From the NCBI GenBank assembly GCA_002386525.1, contig DGIS01000002.1:1-54122 (forward strand): DNA of 54,122 nt, given 5' to 3'. This stretch comes from Sphingobacterium sp. UBA4616. Lineage in GTDB: Bacteria > Bacteroidota > Bacteroidia > Sphingobacteriales > Sphingobacteriaceae. Below are positions 1 to 8,928 of this stretch, in pieces (the stretch's first letter is position 1; the number at the start of each line of letters is the position of its first letter). The notes under the pieces are model-generated. The model saw only the letters and a program-made list of their open reading frames with translations. It was not told where the DNA came from and ran no database searches. The position numbers were made by a program, and so were the translations under genes.

Positions 1-67
1 GGGACTTTTTCAGTGCCCTCAATTCTGCGGGCCTTTTTATTATCAGCGCTATACATTTAAAATAGTG

Positions 68-319
68 CTATTTTTTTCCATGTTTGTCAATGGCTTTGAT
101 TAACTCGTCTTTAGTCATATCATGACGTCCAGTGATTTCCATTTTCTTCGCCATTTCTAAGAGTTCAGCTTTTGTTTTATCTGCGTTTTCCTTTCGTGAA
201 CTTTTGGACGAAGAAGCTTTGCTTCCAGTCACTGTAACTGATGTTTTTCCTTTGTCGTTACCTTTGTCGTGCGACTGCCCTTTAGCATTCGTACGGCTTG
301 AATTTTTTGTCGTATTCAT
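68..319 (-). CDS. Small basic protein with Rho_N/SAP-like C-terminal domain
   Basis: 83 residues. The first ~45 are a disordered, Ser/Lys/Gly/Thr-rich basic stretch. The last ~35 (from TKAELLEMAKKM through TKDELIKAIDKH) fit the helix-extended-helix pattern of the Rho termination factor N-terminal / SAP-like fold, with the characteristic T/S-K-x-E/D-L repeats. Such short proteins are common in Bacteroidota and are presumed nucleic-acid binding or stress related; the function is not known. The gene is monocistronic and starts at the only ATG before the long 319-406 spacer. No catalytic motif is visible. Confidence 0.75.
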   Translation of the reverse strand: MNTTKNSSRTNAKGQSHDKGNDKGKTSVTVTGSKASSSKSSRKENADKTKAELLEMAKKMEITGRHDMTKDELIKAIDKHGKK

Positions 320-405
320 AATGTCCGTGTTTATTGTTATTTATAGACTGAACATGTTGCAGCATTTAATAGTTGGCTGTTTAAGTACGTTATCGGATCG
401 TACTA

Positions 406-960
406 TTACCCTTTATTCTTCCTATCCGCCGCAAATTCTTGAATGATAGTTTTATTGAAAACCGGCAGATCATCGGGTGTACGACTTGTGATGAGTTTAT
501 CGTCGACTACAACTTCACTGTCTTCCCATAATGCACCTGCATTAATAAGATCCATTTGAATGGCTGCGACAGAGGTAATCTTTTTATCACGTACCAAATC
601 TGCATTAATCAACAATTGTGGCCCGTGGCAAATTGCTGCAATCGGTTTATCCCGTTCCCAAAACGCGTTGATCAAGGCAATAGCCGTTTTATTTGTCCTC
701 AATTTATCGGGACTTATTACTCCTCCGGGAAGAAGTAATGCATCATATCGATCCTCCTCTGCTTCTTGGAGAGCAACATCGACTGGATAATCATTTGACC
801 ACTCATCTCCACTCTTTGCTCTGACTTTTCCATTAACAGGCGATATAATGTCCGTCTTTGCACCCGCGTTTTCCAGTGCTTCTTTAGGGCTTGTTAGTTC
901 AATTTCTTCAAATCCATCCGCAACTAATATGGCGATCCGCTTATTCTTTAAATTTTCCAT
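406..960 (-). CDS. DJ-1/PfpI family protein
   Basis: 184 residues, the usual single-domain length for the DJ-1/PfpI superfamily (YhbO/PfpI-like). The nucleophile elbow AAICHGPQ places Cys111 next to His112, and Glu18 in GFEEIEL is the conserved acidic partner, so the Cys-His/Glu site looks intact. Family members are cytoplasmic stress proteins reported as deglycases/glyoxalases or, in oligomers, peptidases; the sequence alone cannot choose between these. The start ATG is followed by a short basic segment and strand 1 (RIAILVADGFEE), as in homologues. A general stress role is inferred from the family, not from neighbours. Confidence 0.88.
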   Translation of the reverse strand: MENLKNKRIAILVADGFEEIELTSPKEALENAGAKTDIISPVNGKVRAKSGDEWSNDYPVDVALQEAEEDRYDALLLPGGVISPDKLRTNKTAIALINAFWERDKPIAAICHGPQLLINADLVRDKKITSVAAIQMDLINAGALWEDSEVVVDDKLITSRTPDDLPVFNKTIIQEFAADRKNKG

Positions 961-1131
961 GTAATTAAATTTTACTAATATTCTTTATTTACTTTTATAT
1001 AACGGATCTAAATCATTTAAAGTTTTAAATAAGATAATTTAAGCGTGGACATTTCGGCTAGTCTGTTTCTAAATTGCTTTGATTAAATCTAAATCCCCAA
1101 TCTTAAAATAACGAATGAACCACTTATCTCG

Positions 1132-1863
1132 CTAAATATCAATAAGAGCGTAGGCAATATCGTTTCCATGATGAGCTTTCAGGACAGGAACTGCTACGTT
1201 ATAAATCGGTATTCCGGTGGGCGATAAAGCTTTGAATTTTCCAGCATGTGCATGCCCGTGGAAGGCAGCGCAGACTTTACGACGTTGCAGCGGCTCCATT
1301 AAATGTGTAGAGCCTAAAAATGGATAGATCTGTTCGGGTTCTCCTAATACAGTCTCTGCTATAGGTGCGTAATGGAGCAAAGCGACTTTTTTTATATCCG
1401 CATGTTCTTGCTCAAGCCGCGCCAACGCGCGATCCAACAGCAAAGACTCATTGACAGCTTCCTGAACAAAACTTTTCATGGCGTCTTCGCCAAACATTGA
1501 TAACATGTAGCGGTCAAATCCACCACCAAAACCTTTCACGCCCGCAAATCCAATATTTTCGATTACAATGGCTTCGCCGTCCAGAACAGTAATTTTATTA
1601 TCAATCAAAATCTGGCGGATCTGTTTCTGTCGTCCTTTTTCATAATCGTGGTTACCTAATACTGCCAGCACAGGAATTTTTAGGGACTGCAGTTCTGAGA
1701 CAAGTAACTCCGCTTCTTCTTCATCGCCAGTGTCGGTTAAATCACCACATAATAGTAGGACTTTGGCCTTTTCTGAAATTTCTTCAAAAGCTATTTTCCA
1801 TTTTCCCTGCTGATTTACATTCATATGTATATCACCCAAGGCGGCTATCGTTGTTTTGGTCAT
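1132..1863 (-). CDS. Calcineurin-like metallophosphoesterase
   Basis: 243 residues with the full dinuclear metallophosphoesterase signature: D11-x-H13 (GDIHMN), G40-D41-x-x-D44 (GDLTDTG), G70-NHD (GNHDYE), a His in LLHYAP near residue 164, and GHAHAG near residue 205. All metal ligands are present, so it should be an active phosphoesterase; the substrate cannot be read from the sequence. No signal peptide, so cytosolic. Its ATG lies 1 bp after the stop of the upstream nucleotidyltransferase-like gene, indicating a two-gene operon and probably coupled translation. Confidence 0.9.
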   Translation of the reverse strand: MTKTTIAALGDIHMNVNQQGKWKIAFEEISEKAKVLLLCGDLTDTGDEEEAELLVSELQSLKIPVLAVLGNHDYEKGRQKQIRQILIDNKITVLDGEAIVIENIGFAGVKGFGGGFDRYMLSMFGEDAMKSFVQEAVNESLLLDRALARLEQEHADIKKVALLHYAPIAETVLGEPEQIYPFLGSTHLMEPLQRRKVCAAFHGHAHAGKFKALSPTGIPIYNVAVPVLKAHHGNDIAYALIDI

Positions 1864-1864
1864 A

Positions 1865-2608
1865 TCAAACAGTTTTTATAGTATACGATTTATAGTCCCA
1901 TTCTTTAATGTCAATCTCGTATTGCGTTTGGTCAATTAGCGGCCCCAAGCATACTTTTTCGAGGCATGGGGGTAATTCATACTGACCCGCTGCGCGCATG
2001 AGAAGCTCGTCGAATAGGTCTTTTGGGATAATGTCGCGATAATCATGTGGATACGTAAATTGAAAAATAAGTATTTGTGCAAGTAACAGATGCCAATGCT
2101 GATCCATGCGTGCCAATAAATGATTCCAGTCAAGCTTTTTTCCATGTTTTAACAAAATGTGATTGATATCAGCGCTATCATGTCGCTCCCTGTTTTGTAC
2201 ATAGAGCTTACACCAAACCAACTCTTCTGCTGGTATGTAGCGCACCTTCGTGTCAAAAAGGATTCCTTCTGGCCCTCTGTCGAACCAATCCTGCTGAACC
2301 GTACAATAGTGATTGACACTATCAAAAATAATATCGATAAAATAAGGATCCCTGTAGATCTTCGCTAGCCACCTAACATCCGTCAATTCTGTTTGATAGC
2401 CATTGGCGGCAAAATGCTTAAGAATTTTTGGATATTCACTGCTCTTGCAAAATATATCGAGATCTTTTGTGGGCCTTATTATTCCCGTATAGTGGAACAT
2501 TGCTAAGGCTCCGCCCACCATAAATTGGCTATTACTCTGCTGTAGAAGTTGAAGGGTATCCCGGAAGAACCTAAGGCAATCTTGAGGTGGATTATCTAAG
2601 TGAATCAT
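1865..2608 (-). CDS. Nucleotidyltransferase-like protein
   Basis: 247 residues. The N-terminal region carries the polymerase-beta-type nucleotidyltransferase signature: a GG pair (MVGGALAMFHY, residues 31-40) followed by RPTKDLDIF with D49 and D51 as likely metal-binding acids. The remainder is mostly helical and Trp/His-rich with no other recognised domain. Proteins of this type are often annotated as nucleotidyl transferase AbiEii-like or minor NTases. It is first in an operon with the metallophosphoesterase (1-bp gap), an NTase/phosphoesterase pairing that could act on one metabolite or RNA end; this is inference. No partner antitoxin gene is visible. Confidence 0.75.
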   Translation of the reverse strand: MIHLDNPPQDCLRFFRDTLQLLQQSNSQFMVGGALAMFHYTGIIRPTKDLDIFCKSSEYPKILKHFAANGYQTELTDVRWLAKIYRDPYFIDIIFDSVNHYCTVQQDWFDRGPEGILFDTKVRYIPAEELVWCKLYVQNRERHDSADINHILLKHGKKLDWNHLLARMDQHWHLLLAQILIFQFTYPHDYRDIIPKDLFDELLMRAAGQYELPPCLEKVCLGPLIDQTQYEIDIKEWDYKSYTIKTV

Positions 2609-2861
2609 GTAGTCTGCTTTTTTTTATAACAGTTAACTAAATCGAGTAGTTTGTCGATCAATGTTTAAAGCGTATTAGGCACATCAGTAATAGGTAGAAG
2701 TACTCAATTTAAAAATCGCTACCCCTGAGATGCCTCCCGCATACGTTATACCTAAAGATTATATTCATTAATTAAAGAGTATATACGTTAGATATTATTT
2801 GAGTGGACGATAACCACTACATAACGGAACAGCAGAAGGTTAAATTATTAAATAGAAGATA

Positions 2862-3095
2862 ATGGTAAAATACACGTATTTAGCAATTTTAATTGCAGCT
2901 GCGTCGACCGCGTGCGGTGACGCGAACAAGCATAGCGAAGTAGAAGATAAAACCGACACAATAACCAAACAAAGCGGCCTTCCATTGGACAACATCCATC
3001 GAAGCCGGCCGCAGGATATGAACAAGGAAAATGATAAAAGTAAGGAACAGGGGATACCGTTGGATAACTTAGACAGGGATAAACCTTCAGATTAA
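2862..3095 (+). CDS. Small lipoprotein with duplicated G-(L/I)-PLDN motif
   Basis: 77 residues. A short hydrophobic signal (YLAILIAAAS) ends in STAC-GD, a relaxed Bacteroidota-style lipobox with Cys18 as probable lipidation site. The mature part is highly charged and carries two copies of a motif, GLPLDNIHRSRPQD and GIPLDNLDRDKPSD, separated by a Lys/Glu/Asp linker. I recognise no family. It precedes the MscS gene in the same direction with a ~78-bp gap, so it may be co-transcribed, but that is not certain. Likely a periplasm-facing lipoprotein of unknown role. Confidence 0.65.
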   Translation: MVKYTYLAILIAAASTACGDANKHSEVEDKTDTITKQSGLPLDNIHRSRPQDMNKENDKSKEQGIPLDNLDRDKPSD

Positions 3096-3173
3096 AAATG
3101 TATTGTCAATAACTCACAGCGGCGGCTTCGCAGGCAAAATTCTAGTAAACATATAATTTAAAAAGTAAGGAGT

Positions 3174-5327
3174 ATGCTAACTATTAAGGGTACGATAAAC
3201 TGTACCGTAGTAAAGTTAATTTTGTTGATTCAACTCAGCTTATTCATTTCTACATTGTACGCCCAAAAAGTTGGTTCTGTTTTGAGAACCAAGGATTCGA
3301 TAGCTTTACTCGATTCATTGCCCAAAAACCCACTTGCTTCGGCGAGAAACTTTCTCGAAAAATGGCGTAGTGAGGTTGACCATTCTTATGTGGAGTTTGA
3401 CAGTGTAAAACGGAGCGTGGCTTGGCAAAGAACAAACAATGAATTAGTCGTGCCAAATCAAGTACAACAGCACATACAATTTGTAAAACCCACATTGCTT
3501 TCTTTACAGAAGAAAGTAAATATCCTGCAAAAACAGACGGTACCTCAGGATTCTACTGCAACTTCTTGGCACGCAATTCAAGACAGTGCTGCTATTTTAG
3601 GGCGGGATATTGAATCACTTCTGTTGGATATGAAGGATCTTAGTGATAAGACCGAGCAACAAGAGAAGGTGGTTCGAGCAGCTTTAAATATTACCACTTG
3701 GTTTCATTGGAGACATATTATACAAAAGAATCTCGAACAGGATGGCTTCTCGCAAAGTTACTATGACACTGGATGGGATGGTCGCTTTCTGCTGATTATA
3801 TTCAGCTTTGCCTATTTTTATTGGTTATATAAAATGCGAAAGAGCGTAGTGGGGGCGGATGAAGCTTTACCCTTACATCGCGATCAACCTTGGTGGATTC
3901 CCATTCTGAAATTTGCCGTTTTCTTCCTCATTCTACTACCCTTAACCTCGCTTAGAATTTCAGTGTTTGTACTGGAAATGACCTATCTACTTGTATTTGG
4001 ATTTTTATACGTACTGATACGTGCCGCCTCGTCCGATGTACAAATTAAGGTCTGGCACTCCATTTTCTTTTATTATACTGCGGTTTTGGTCAGCAATTTA
4101 ATTTTAGATACAGATTGGATTTCACGGATCATTGTTGTAATTGTCAATTTGGTGGGTATCCGTTTACTTTGGGCGCTACGGTGCAGTAGGGATGGAAAAA
4201 TACCATTTACGCACGTAGGACCTACTGTGCGGTGGCTACTACTATCTTTTGGTGTCGGTGCGATTATATTTAATATTTTCGGTTTTCTAAACTTAGCACG
4301 CACATTCAATATTGCAGTCGCTGTAGGATTCTTGCAAACATTATCCATGCGTGCATTCCGTGATATGCTCGCCCATGATGTGGTTAATTCTTATGAAAAC
4401 TCAAAAAAAGACCAATTTATAAATCGTTTTGATAAGCAAAAATTGATTGCGGCATTGCACCGAATAACTGGTTTTTTTTCTATTTTAATAGGGATTATCA
4501 TCTGGGCTAACACTTTGCATATTACGAGTGAGCTACGTCGGTTAGGTGACCGGCTGTTGAATAGCACGCATACGGTCGGTAGTGTAACCTACACATATGG
4601 AGATGTTCTTTTGGCTTTTGTAGTGATATGGTCCGCGAACTGGATTCAAAAGAACTTAAAGGATCTTCTAGATCGGCCGAATTCAAAAGCAAATCAGCGT
4701 CCTAATGCATTGTTGCCGCTCGTGCGCGTCGTAATTTTCATTATTGGCTTCCTTATAGGAATACGTATCCTCGGATTGGGAGTTGACAAACTGACCGTCA
4801 TTATAGGCGCATTGAGTGTTGGTATAGGCTTAGGCTTGCAAAATATAATCAACAATTTCGTCTCAGGTGTTATTTTAGTATTTGAGCGGCCATTTAAAGT
4901 TGGCGATTATGTAGAACTTGCAGACAAAAAAGGGCAAGTCATGCAAGTCGGAATCCGATCTAGTACCTTGCTGACCGATCAGGGTGCTCAAGTAATTATA
5001 CCCAATGGTGACTTGCTTTCTGGCCGATTAGTCAATTGGACATTTGACGAATCTGATATCCGCTTGAACCTTCAGCTAACTATCATTACCGCCCGAAACA
5101 TCGAAGATTGGAAAAAATGGCTAAAAGAGACCATTTCTTCTTTTGAGGAGATTGATCCCAATCTTGATGTAAAAATTTTAACAAAAGACATTACAGCAGA
5201 TGCCTATGTAATTTCCATTCAAGTAGGTTTGAAGAATGTGCAAAAAATAGAATGCTTTAGAAGTAGTTTTTTAGAGATAGTTAGAGCCGAAGCCATCCGT
5301 TATGATTCAAAAGTGACTTCGGCCTAA
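3174..5327 (+). CDS. MscS-family mechanosensitive ion channel
   Basis: 717 residues. A signal peptide (to about LYAQ, residue 31) leads into a ~170-residue periplasmic region with heptad-like helices. Multiple membrane segments follow (roughly residues 200-480), then the MscS core: a glycine/alanine-rich pore helix (IGALSVGIGLGLQNIINNF, about 541-559) and the beta domain FERPFKVGDYVEL. The cytoplasmic vestibule closes the protein. The long N-terminal extension is like MscK/KefA or YbdG-type channels rather than minimal 286-residue MscS. Expected role: inner-membrane pressure valve in hypo-osmotic shock. A good Shine-Dalgarno-like AAGGAG precedes the ATG. It is convergent with the next gene (6 bp between stops). 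Confidence 0.9.
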   Translation: MLTIKGTINCTVVKLILLIQLSLFISTLYAQKVGSVLRTKDSIALLDSLPKNPLASARNFLEKWRSEVDHSYVEFDSVKRSVAWQRTNNELVVPNQVQQHIQFVKPTLLSLQKKVNILQKQTVPQDSTATSWHAIQDSAAILGRDIESLLLDMKDLSDKTEQQEKVVRAALNITTWFHWRHIIQKNLEQDGFSQSYYDTGWDGRFLLIIFSFAYFYWLYKMRKSVVGADEALPLHRDQPWWIPILKFAVFFLILLPLTSLRISVFVLEMTYLLVFGFLYVLIRAASSDVQIKVWHSIFFYYTAVLVSNLILDTDWISRIIVVIVNLVGIRLLWALRCSRDGKIPFTHVGPTVRWLLLSFGVGAIIFNIFGFLNLARTFNIAVAVGFLQTLSMRAFRDMLAHDVVNSYENSKKDQFINRFDKQKLIAALHRITGFFSILIGIIIWANTLHITSELRRLGDRLLNSTHTVGSVTYTYGDVLLAFVVIWSANWIQKNLKDLLDRPNSKANQRPNALLPLVRVVIFIIGFLIGIRILGLGVDKLTVIIGALSVGIGLGLQNIINNFVSGVILVFERPFKVGDYVELADKKGQVMQVGIRSSTLLTDQGAQVIIPNGDLLSGRLVNWTFDESDIRLNLQLTIITARNIEDWKKWLKETISSFEEIDPNLDVKILTKDITADAYVISIQVGLKNVQKIECFRSSFLEIVRAEAIRYDSKVTSA

Positions 5328-5333
5328 TGGAGG

Positions 5334-5833
5334 CTATTTACTTCCATATCGGTAATAAATCCAGCCCTGAACATTTCTCAGTTCGTCAATATTCTTGAGG
5401 TCTATCAGATTATTTATGCCTAATTTAGCAGATAATGCTCCAAATTCGTCAATTTCGTGAACAGGGTAAAAAAGTACATTTTCATTAGGCATGTCCACAT
5501 TACCCTGTAGCCATTTATAGCCCGCAGCTTGTAGGTTGTCGATAAAAGTATCAGTAACTGCCTCCAAATGGTGCATCATTTTATTAATCCAAATGAGCTC
5601 ATCATTAGTTCGCGTTGGATAGTGCTCTGCCACATAATCCTGTATGAGTTGCTCGCCCTCTACGTCCCAACCGTCGCGAATCATCGCCAAACCCGTCGCT
5701 CTTACTTCCTCTTGATAAAAATCTTGGCCGTAATCATTTTAATATCCCCGGCTATTGGGCTCTCCTCAATTTTGGCTCGTAAGGCCATTTGTCTATTAAG
5801 CAGTTCGTGTACGTAGTCGAATGTGTGTTCCAT
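5334..5833 (-). pseudogene. Frameshifted gene of unknown function (166 codons if repaired)
   Basis: The track-size ORF (5334..5690) starts at an internal Met and is only the 3' part. Reading from the upstream ATG at 5833 gives a good coding frame (MEHTFDYVHELLNRQMALRA...) that runs to ...AGDIK and then leaves frame. Adding one A to the run AAAA near 5737-5740 makes the sequence continue as N-DYGQDFYQEEVRATGLAMIRDGWD straight into the downstream ORF, giving 166 residues. I recognise no family; the protein is acidic, soluble and helical. Either a real one-base deletion, a slippage site, or a consensus error. Confidence 0.7.
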
Positions 5834-6153
5834 AATACTGATACTTGATTTTTATTTGTTTACTAAGTGAACATTGGTGGCGATCTTAGTGTTTGGAATA
5901 CTTATATTTTGTGTATTTAATGCGAAAATCAAGATCCTATATAATCCAATTCGATCGCAGCATTTCTCCATTTTCCATTAGGCAGTTTTAGAAACGAATA
6001 AAAAAATGATGATCCTTAAATTCTGATGTATCGAGTTATTGGCGAGTGTTCGTAATTACTCAAACATTTTTTTATTAAAACATTTTTGGTCTGAAAGCTG
6101 TTTCTTTCAAAAATCTGTTACTCAACTAAACTAAAAAGAAAATACAGAAAGCT
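5834..6153. other. Intergenic region, divergent
   Basis: AT-rich 320-bp spacer between a leftward and a rightward gene, so it should hold both promoters. No clear TTG / TAnnTTTG pair, tRNA or hairpin stood out. Confidence 0.5.
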
Positions 6154-6810
6154 ATGAAACAGTTGCTTTTGGTGGATGATCATACATTGGTGCGATCCGG
6201 TTTCCAACTAATATTAGAGGCACAACAGGACATCACTGTAATAGCTGGGGTAGAAAATGGTGAAAAAGCCATGGAATATTTAGACAGTTCATCGAAGCCA
6301 GATATCATTTTAACAGATATTCATATGGACCAGATGGATGGCATCCAGCTCATTCAAGCAGTAAAAAAGAAGTATGTCGACATAAAAATCATCGTTTTAT
6401 CCATGGAAGATAATATCCAGGTAGTTCAGGAAATTTTAAACCTTGGTGCCGATGGCTATTTGTCAAAAGATTCTAATGTTGAGGAAATCCTTTTCGGAAT
6501 CCAGCAGGTTGTCCGAGGCGAACAATATATTAGTGCATCACTGAGTATTGAAATTATTAGAAATTTATCGAAATATACCCATATGGATGTGGATCGAAGC
6601 GCCATAATGAACAGATATGACATTTCTGAACGGGAGCTTTCCGTATTGGAATTGATTGCACAAGGACATACGAATGCTGAAATAGCAGAGCAGATCTATT
6701 TAAGCAAAAGGACAGTCGAAGGGCATAGACAACAGTTGATCGAGAAAACAGGATCCAAGAATACGGCGGGACTTGTTCGCTTTGGTTTTCAGAAAAAATT
6801 ATTGAGCTAA
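6154..6810 (+). CDS. NarL/LuxR-type response regulator (orphan)
   Basis: 218 residues. An N-terminal receiver domain has the acidic pair D8-D9, phospho-acceptor D55 (DIILTDIHMDQ) and the switch Lys in GYLSKDS near residue 106. A C-terminal LuxR/GerE helix-turn-helix follows (RELSVLELIAQGHTNAEIAEQ... to the C-terminus). All receiver residues are intact, so phosphorylation-dependent DNA binding is expected. No histidine kinase gene lies beside it, which is unusual for this family; the partner must be encoded elsewhere. Targets are unknown. Confidence 0.9.
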   Translation: MKQLLLVDDHTLVRSGFQLILEAQQDITVIAGVENGEKAMEYLDSSSKPDIILTDIHMDQMDGIQLIQAVKKKYVDIKIIVLSMEDNIQVVQEILNLGADGYLSKDSNVEEILFGIQQVVRGEQYISASLSIEIIRNLSKYTHMDVDRSAIMNRYDISERELSVLELIAQGHTNAEIAEQIYLSKRTVEGHRQQLIEKTGSKNTAGLVRFGFQKKLLS

Positions 6811-6922
6811 GGTGGAGTGTTGTGCTTAGAAAACGATGGGCTCATAGCCTTATAATATCGGCTTAAAGCAATAATTTCTATTTCAACGGCATGATTGAAT
6901 TTTTATAATAGTTATAATTATT

Positions 6923-6953
6923 TTGCATTTGAAATGCATTTTATCTAAGTTTG
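6923..6953 (+). promoter_or_regulatory. Bacteroidota-type promoter with internal palindrome
   Basis: TTG (6923-6925), 20-bp spacer, TAAGTTTG (6946-6953) match the Bacteroidota -33 TTG / -7 TAnnTTTG consensus and sit ~38 bp before the dehydrogenase ATG. The spacer contains a perfect 15-nt palindrome, TGCATTTGAAATGCA (6924-6938), which overlaps the -33 element and could be an operator. Seen directly; regulatory meaning is inferred. Confidence 0.55.
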
Positions 6954-6991
6954 GCGCGCAGTTATAGACTATTTGTAAATAAAAATCAATC

Positions 6992-8158
6992 ATGAGCCAA
7001 AAATTTGAATATAATACGCATTATCCTTCTGTGGAAGATCTAAAGATTAAAGCGAGGAAAAGGATTCCCCGATTTGCATTTGATTATTTGACCGGAGGAG
7101 CAAACGAAGAATTGAATCTCGCTAGAAATGAAAACGATTTTGATAACATTTTGTTAAAACCGCAATACCTATTAGCGAGCGATGAAATAGATCTTTCTGT
7201 CGAATTGTTTGGTCGGCGTTATAGCGCGCCATTTGGTGTTTCGCCCATTGGACTTCAAGGATTGATGTGGCCGAATGCGCCGGAAATTCTTGCGAAAGCG
7301 GCTGCAGAAAATGATATTCCCTATATTTTAAGCACCGTATCGACAAGTAGTATTGAGCGTATTGCCGAAGTGTCAGATGGGAAAGCATGGTTTCAGCTCT
7401 ATCATCCTACCGAGAATAAATTGCGAGATGACATTATTAAGCGTTTACAGGTTGTTGAATGTCCTGTATTGGTGGTATTGGTCGACGTACCGGCATTCGG
7501 ACTTCGGTATCGTGAAATAAAAAGTGGATTGTCCATGCCGCCTAAGATGAGCGTTTCAAATATTTTGCAAACATTTGCATGTCCTACTTGGGGTATTGAA
7601 ACGCTAAGACATGGTATTCCTTCTTTTGCGACTTTAAAACCTTATATGGAAAAAGGTCTTGACTTGGCCCAACTGGGACAGTTTATGAATAAGACATTTA
7701 CGGGTAAAGTTGATGTTGAAAAGATTAAAGCAATACGCGACCTATGGAAAGGCCCGTTGGTGCTGAAGGGAATTGCAACAGATGAAGATATGCAGGCTTC
7801 CATCGCATTGGGGGTTGATGGTGTGATTGTTTCAAATCATGGTGGACGACAGCTAGACGCAAGTGAGTCTTCGATCAATTCATTAATTCGTTTGGCTGGT
7901 AATCCCGAATATAAAAAGAATATTAAAATCATGTTGGACGGTGGGATTCGCTCGGGTGTTGATTTGGCGCGTGCCCATGCGGTCGGATCAGAATTCAATT
8001 TTATGGGAAGGCCTTTTATGTATGGTGTAGGCGCGTTAGGTGCAGCAGGCGGCAAACATACGATCAATATGTTCAAAACACATTTGTATCAGGTCATGAA
8101 GCAGCTGAGTCTTTCGAAGATAGCGGATTTTACACAGCGTCTGCAGTCTATTCTCTAA
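6992..8158 (+). CDS. FMN-dependent alpha-hydroxy-acid dehydrogenase (LldD-like)
   Basis: 388 residues, the length of L-lactate dehydrogenase (cytochrome)/glycolate oxidase-type enzymes. The FMN-binding TIM barrel is complete: ISP-like start of the barrel (FGVSPIGLQGLMWP), STVSTSSIE, FQLYHP, the catalytic-base motif VSNHGGRQLD with His283, and the phosphate-binding DGGIRSG and GRPFMYG. It should oxidise an L-2-hydroxy acid, most likely L-lactate, passing electrons to quinone or O2; the exact substrate is inferred from the family. The promoter with a palindrome just upstream suggests dedicated regulation. Confidence 0.88.
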   Translation: MSQKFEYNTHYPSVEDLKIKARKRIPRFAFDYLTGGANEELNLARNENDFDNILLKPQYLLASDEIDLSVELFGRRYSAPFGVSPIGLQGLMWPNAPEILAKAAAENDIPYILSTVSTSSIERIAEVSDGKAWFQLYHPTENKLRDDIIKRLQVVECPVLVVLVDVPAFGLRYREIKSGLSMPPKMSVSNILQTFACPTWGIETLRHGIPSFATLKPYMEKGLDLAQLGQFMNKTFTGKVDVEKIKAIRDLWKGPLVLKGIATDEDMQASIALGVDGVIVSNHGGRQLDASESSINSLIRLAGNPEYKKNIKIMLDGGIRSGVDLARAHAVGSEFNFMGRPFMYGVGALGAAGGKHTINMFKTHLYQVMKQLSLSKIADFTQRLQSIL

Positions 8159-8463
8159 GTGCTCTGTAGTAAAGATCATCGATTTGGCCTTGAAATAGGC
8201 GTATGCCGACAATTTTTGTTTACAATTTTGCTTGTAGCTTATTCTTTTTATGTTCATGTCAAGGTGCAGAACCAAAGATCAACGCTGCACCAAATTTTGT
8301 GTTTTAACAGTGTTTCTTCGGTGATCGTTCAGTGATGGTTTAATAACTTCCCCAAGTCAGGAAGCCAAAATAGGTTTGATCGATAGCAAAAGTTCATCAG
8401 GACCAAGAGGATTTTTCAGTGAAGAGAGAGGATTTTAATTTAATTTCTTAGATTTGTATATCC
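8159..8463. other. Intergenic region
   Basis: 305 bp between the dehydrogenase and the metal-efflux operon. No RNA gene, hairpin terminator or clear consensus promoter was identified. Confidence 0.5.
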
Positions 8464-8793
8464 ATGAGGTTAACAGTCTTCATATTGATTGGCTATATTC
8501 TGGGACTTTCCTTTGTCCCGTGCAGCGATTCGAAAAATCGCTGTGAAGAGACTGCTATGGAAGCAAAGCTCAATCAAACACACAACCATGGTGATGATGC
8601 ATCTGATGCGTGTTCAATTTTCTGTTATTGCAATTGTTGTAGCGGAAATATAACAGCTTATGCTTATCAATTTCCGGAAATAGCCGGCGTGCCGGTTTCT
8701 ATTTATTTTGACAATCGTATACCAGTCCTCAATACCAAAATTGTTTCCAGCTATTGTGGAAGCATCTGGCAACCGCCGAAGGTTAATGCTTAA
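8464..8793 (+). CDS. Small exported Cys-rich protein preceding metal efflux operon (DUF6660-like)
   Basis: 109 residues. An N-terminal hydrophobic segment (FILIGYILGLSFVPC) acts as signal peptide or lipoprotein-like signal, followed by a Cys/His-rich region: HNH near residue 41, then DACSIFCYCNCCSG, and a late Cys. The Cys cluster could bind copper or another soft metal in the periplasm. Proteins of this shape sit directly before CusA/CzcA genes in Bacteroidota; the DUF6660 assignment is from memory and not verified. About 135 bp separate it from the pump gene, so co-regulation is likely. Confidence 0.7.
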   Translation: MRLTVFILIGYILGLSFVPCSDSKNRCEETAMEAKLNQTHNHGDDASDACSIFCYCNCCSGNITAYAYQFPEIAGVPVSIYFDNRIPVLNTKIVSSYCGSIWQPPKVNA

Positions 8794-8859
8794 TTTTTTG
8801 TAAATATTTCAAAACCGAATTGATAGAGAATGCATGTTGTTCTTTATTGGGTTTTGTTG

Positions 8860-8888
8860 TTGGAGTTCGCTTGTTGTGTTTACTCCAA
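8860..8888 (+). promoter_or_regulatory. Inverted repeat upstream of RND pump
   Basis: Perfect 7-bp arms TTGGAGT (8860-8866) and ACTCCAA (8882-8888) around a 15-nt loop, 40 bp before the pump start. It may be an operator, attenuator or chance; weak evidence. Confidence 0.25.
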
Positions 8889-8928
8889 TAAGAATGAGCG
8901 ATTATTTAAGTATTAATCTCGTATAATT

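Noticed and set aside
1..45. Possible terminator at the left edge (GCCC...GGGC then T5)
   Set aside because: The stem is only 4 bp and the upstream gene is not in the window.
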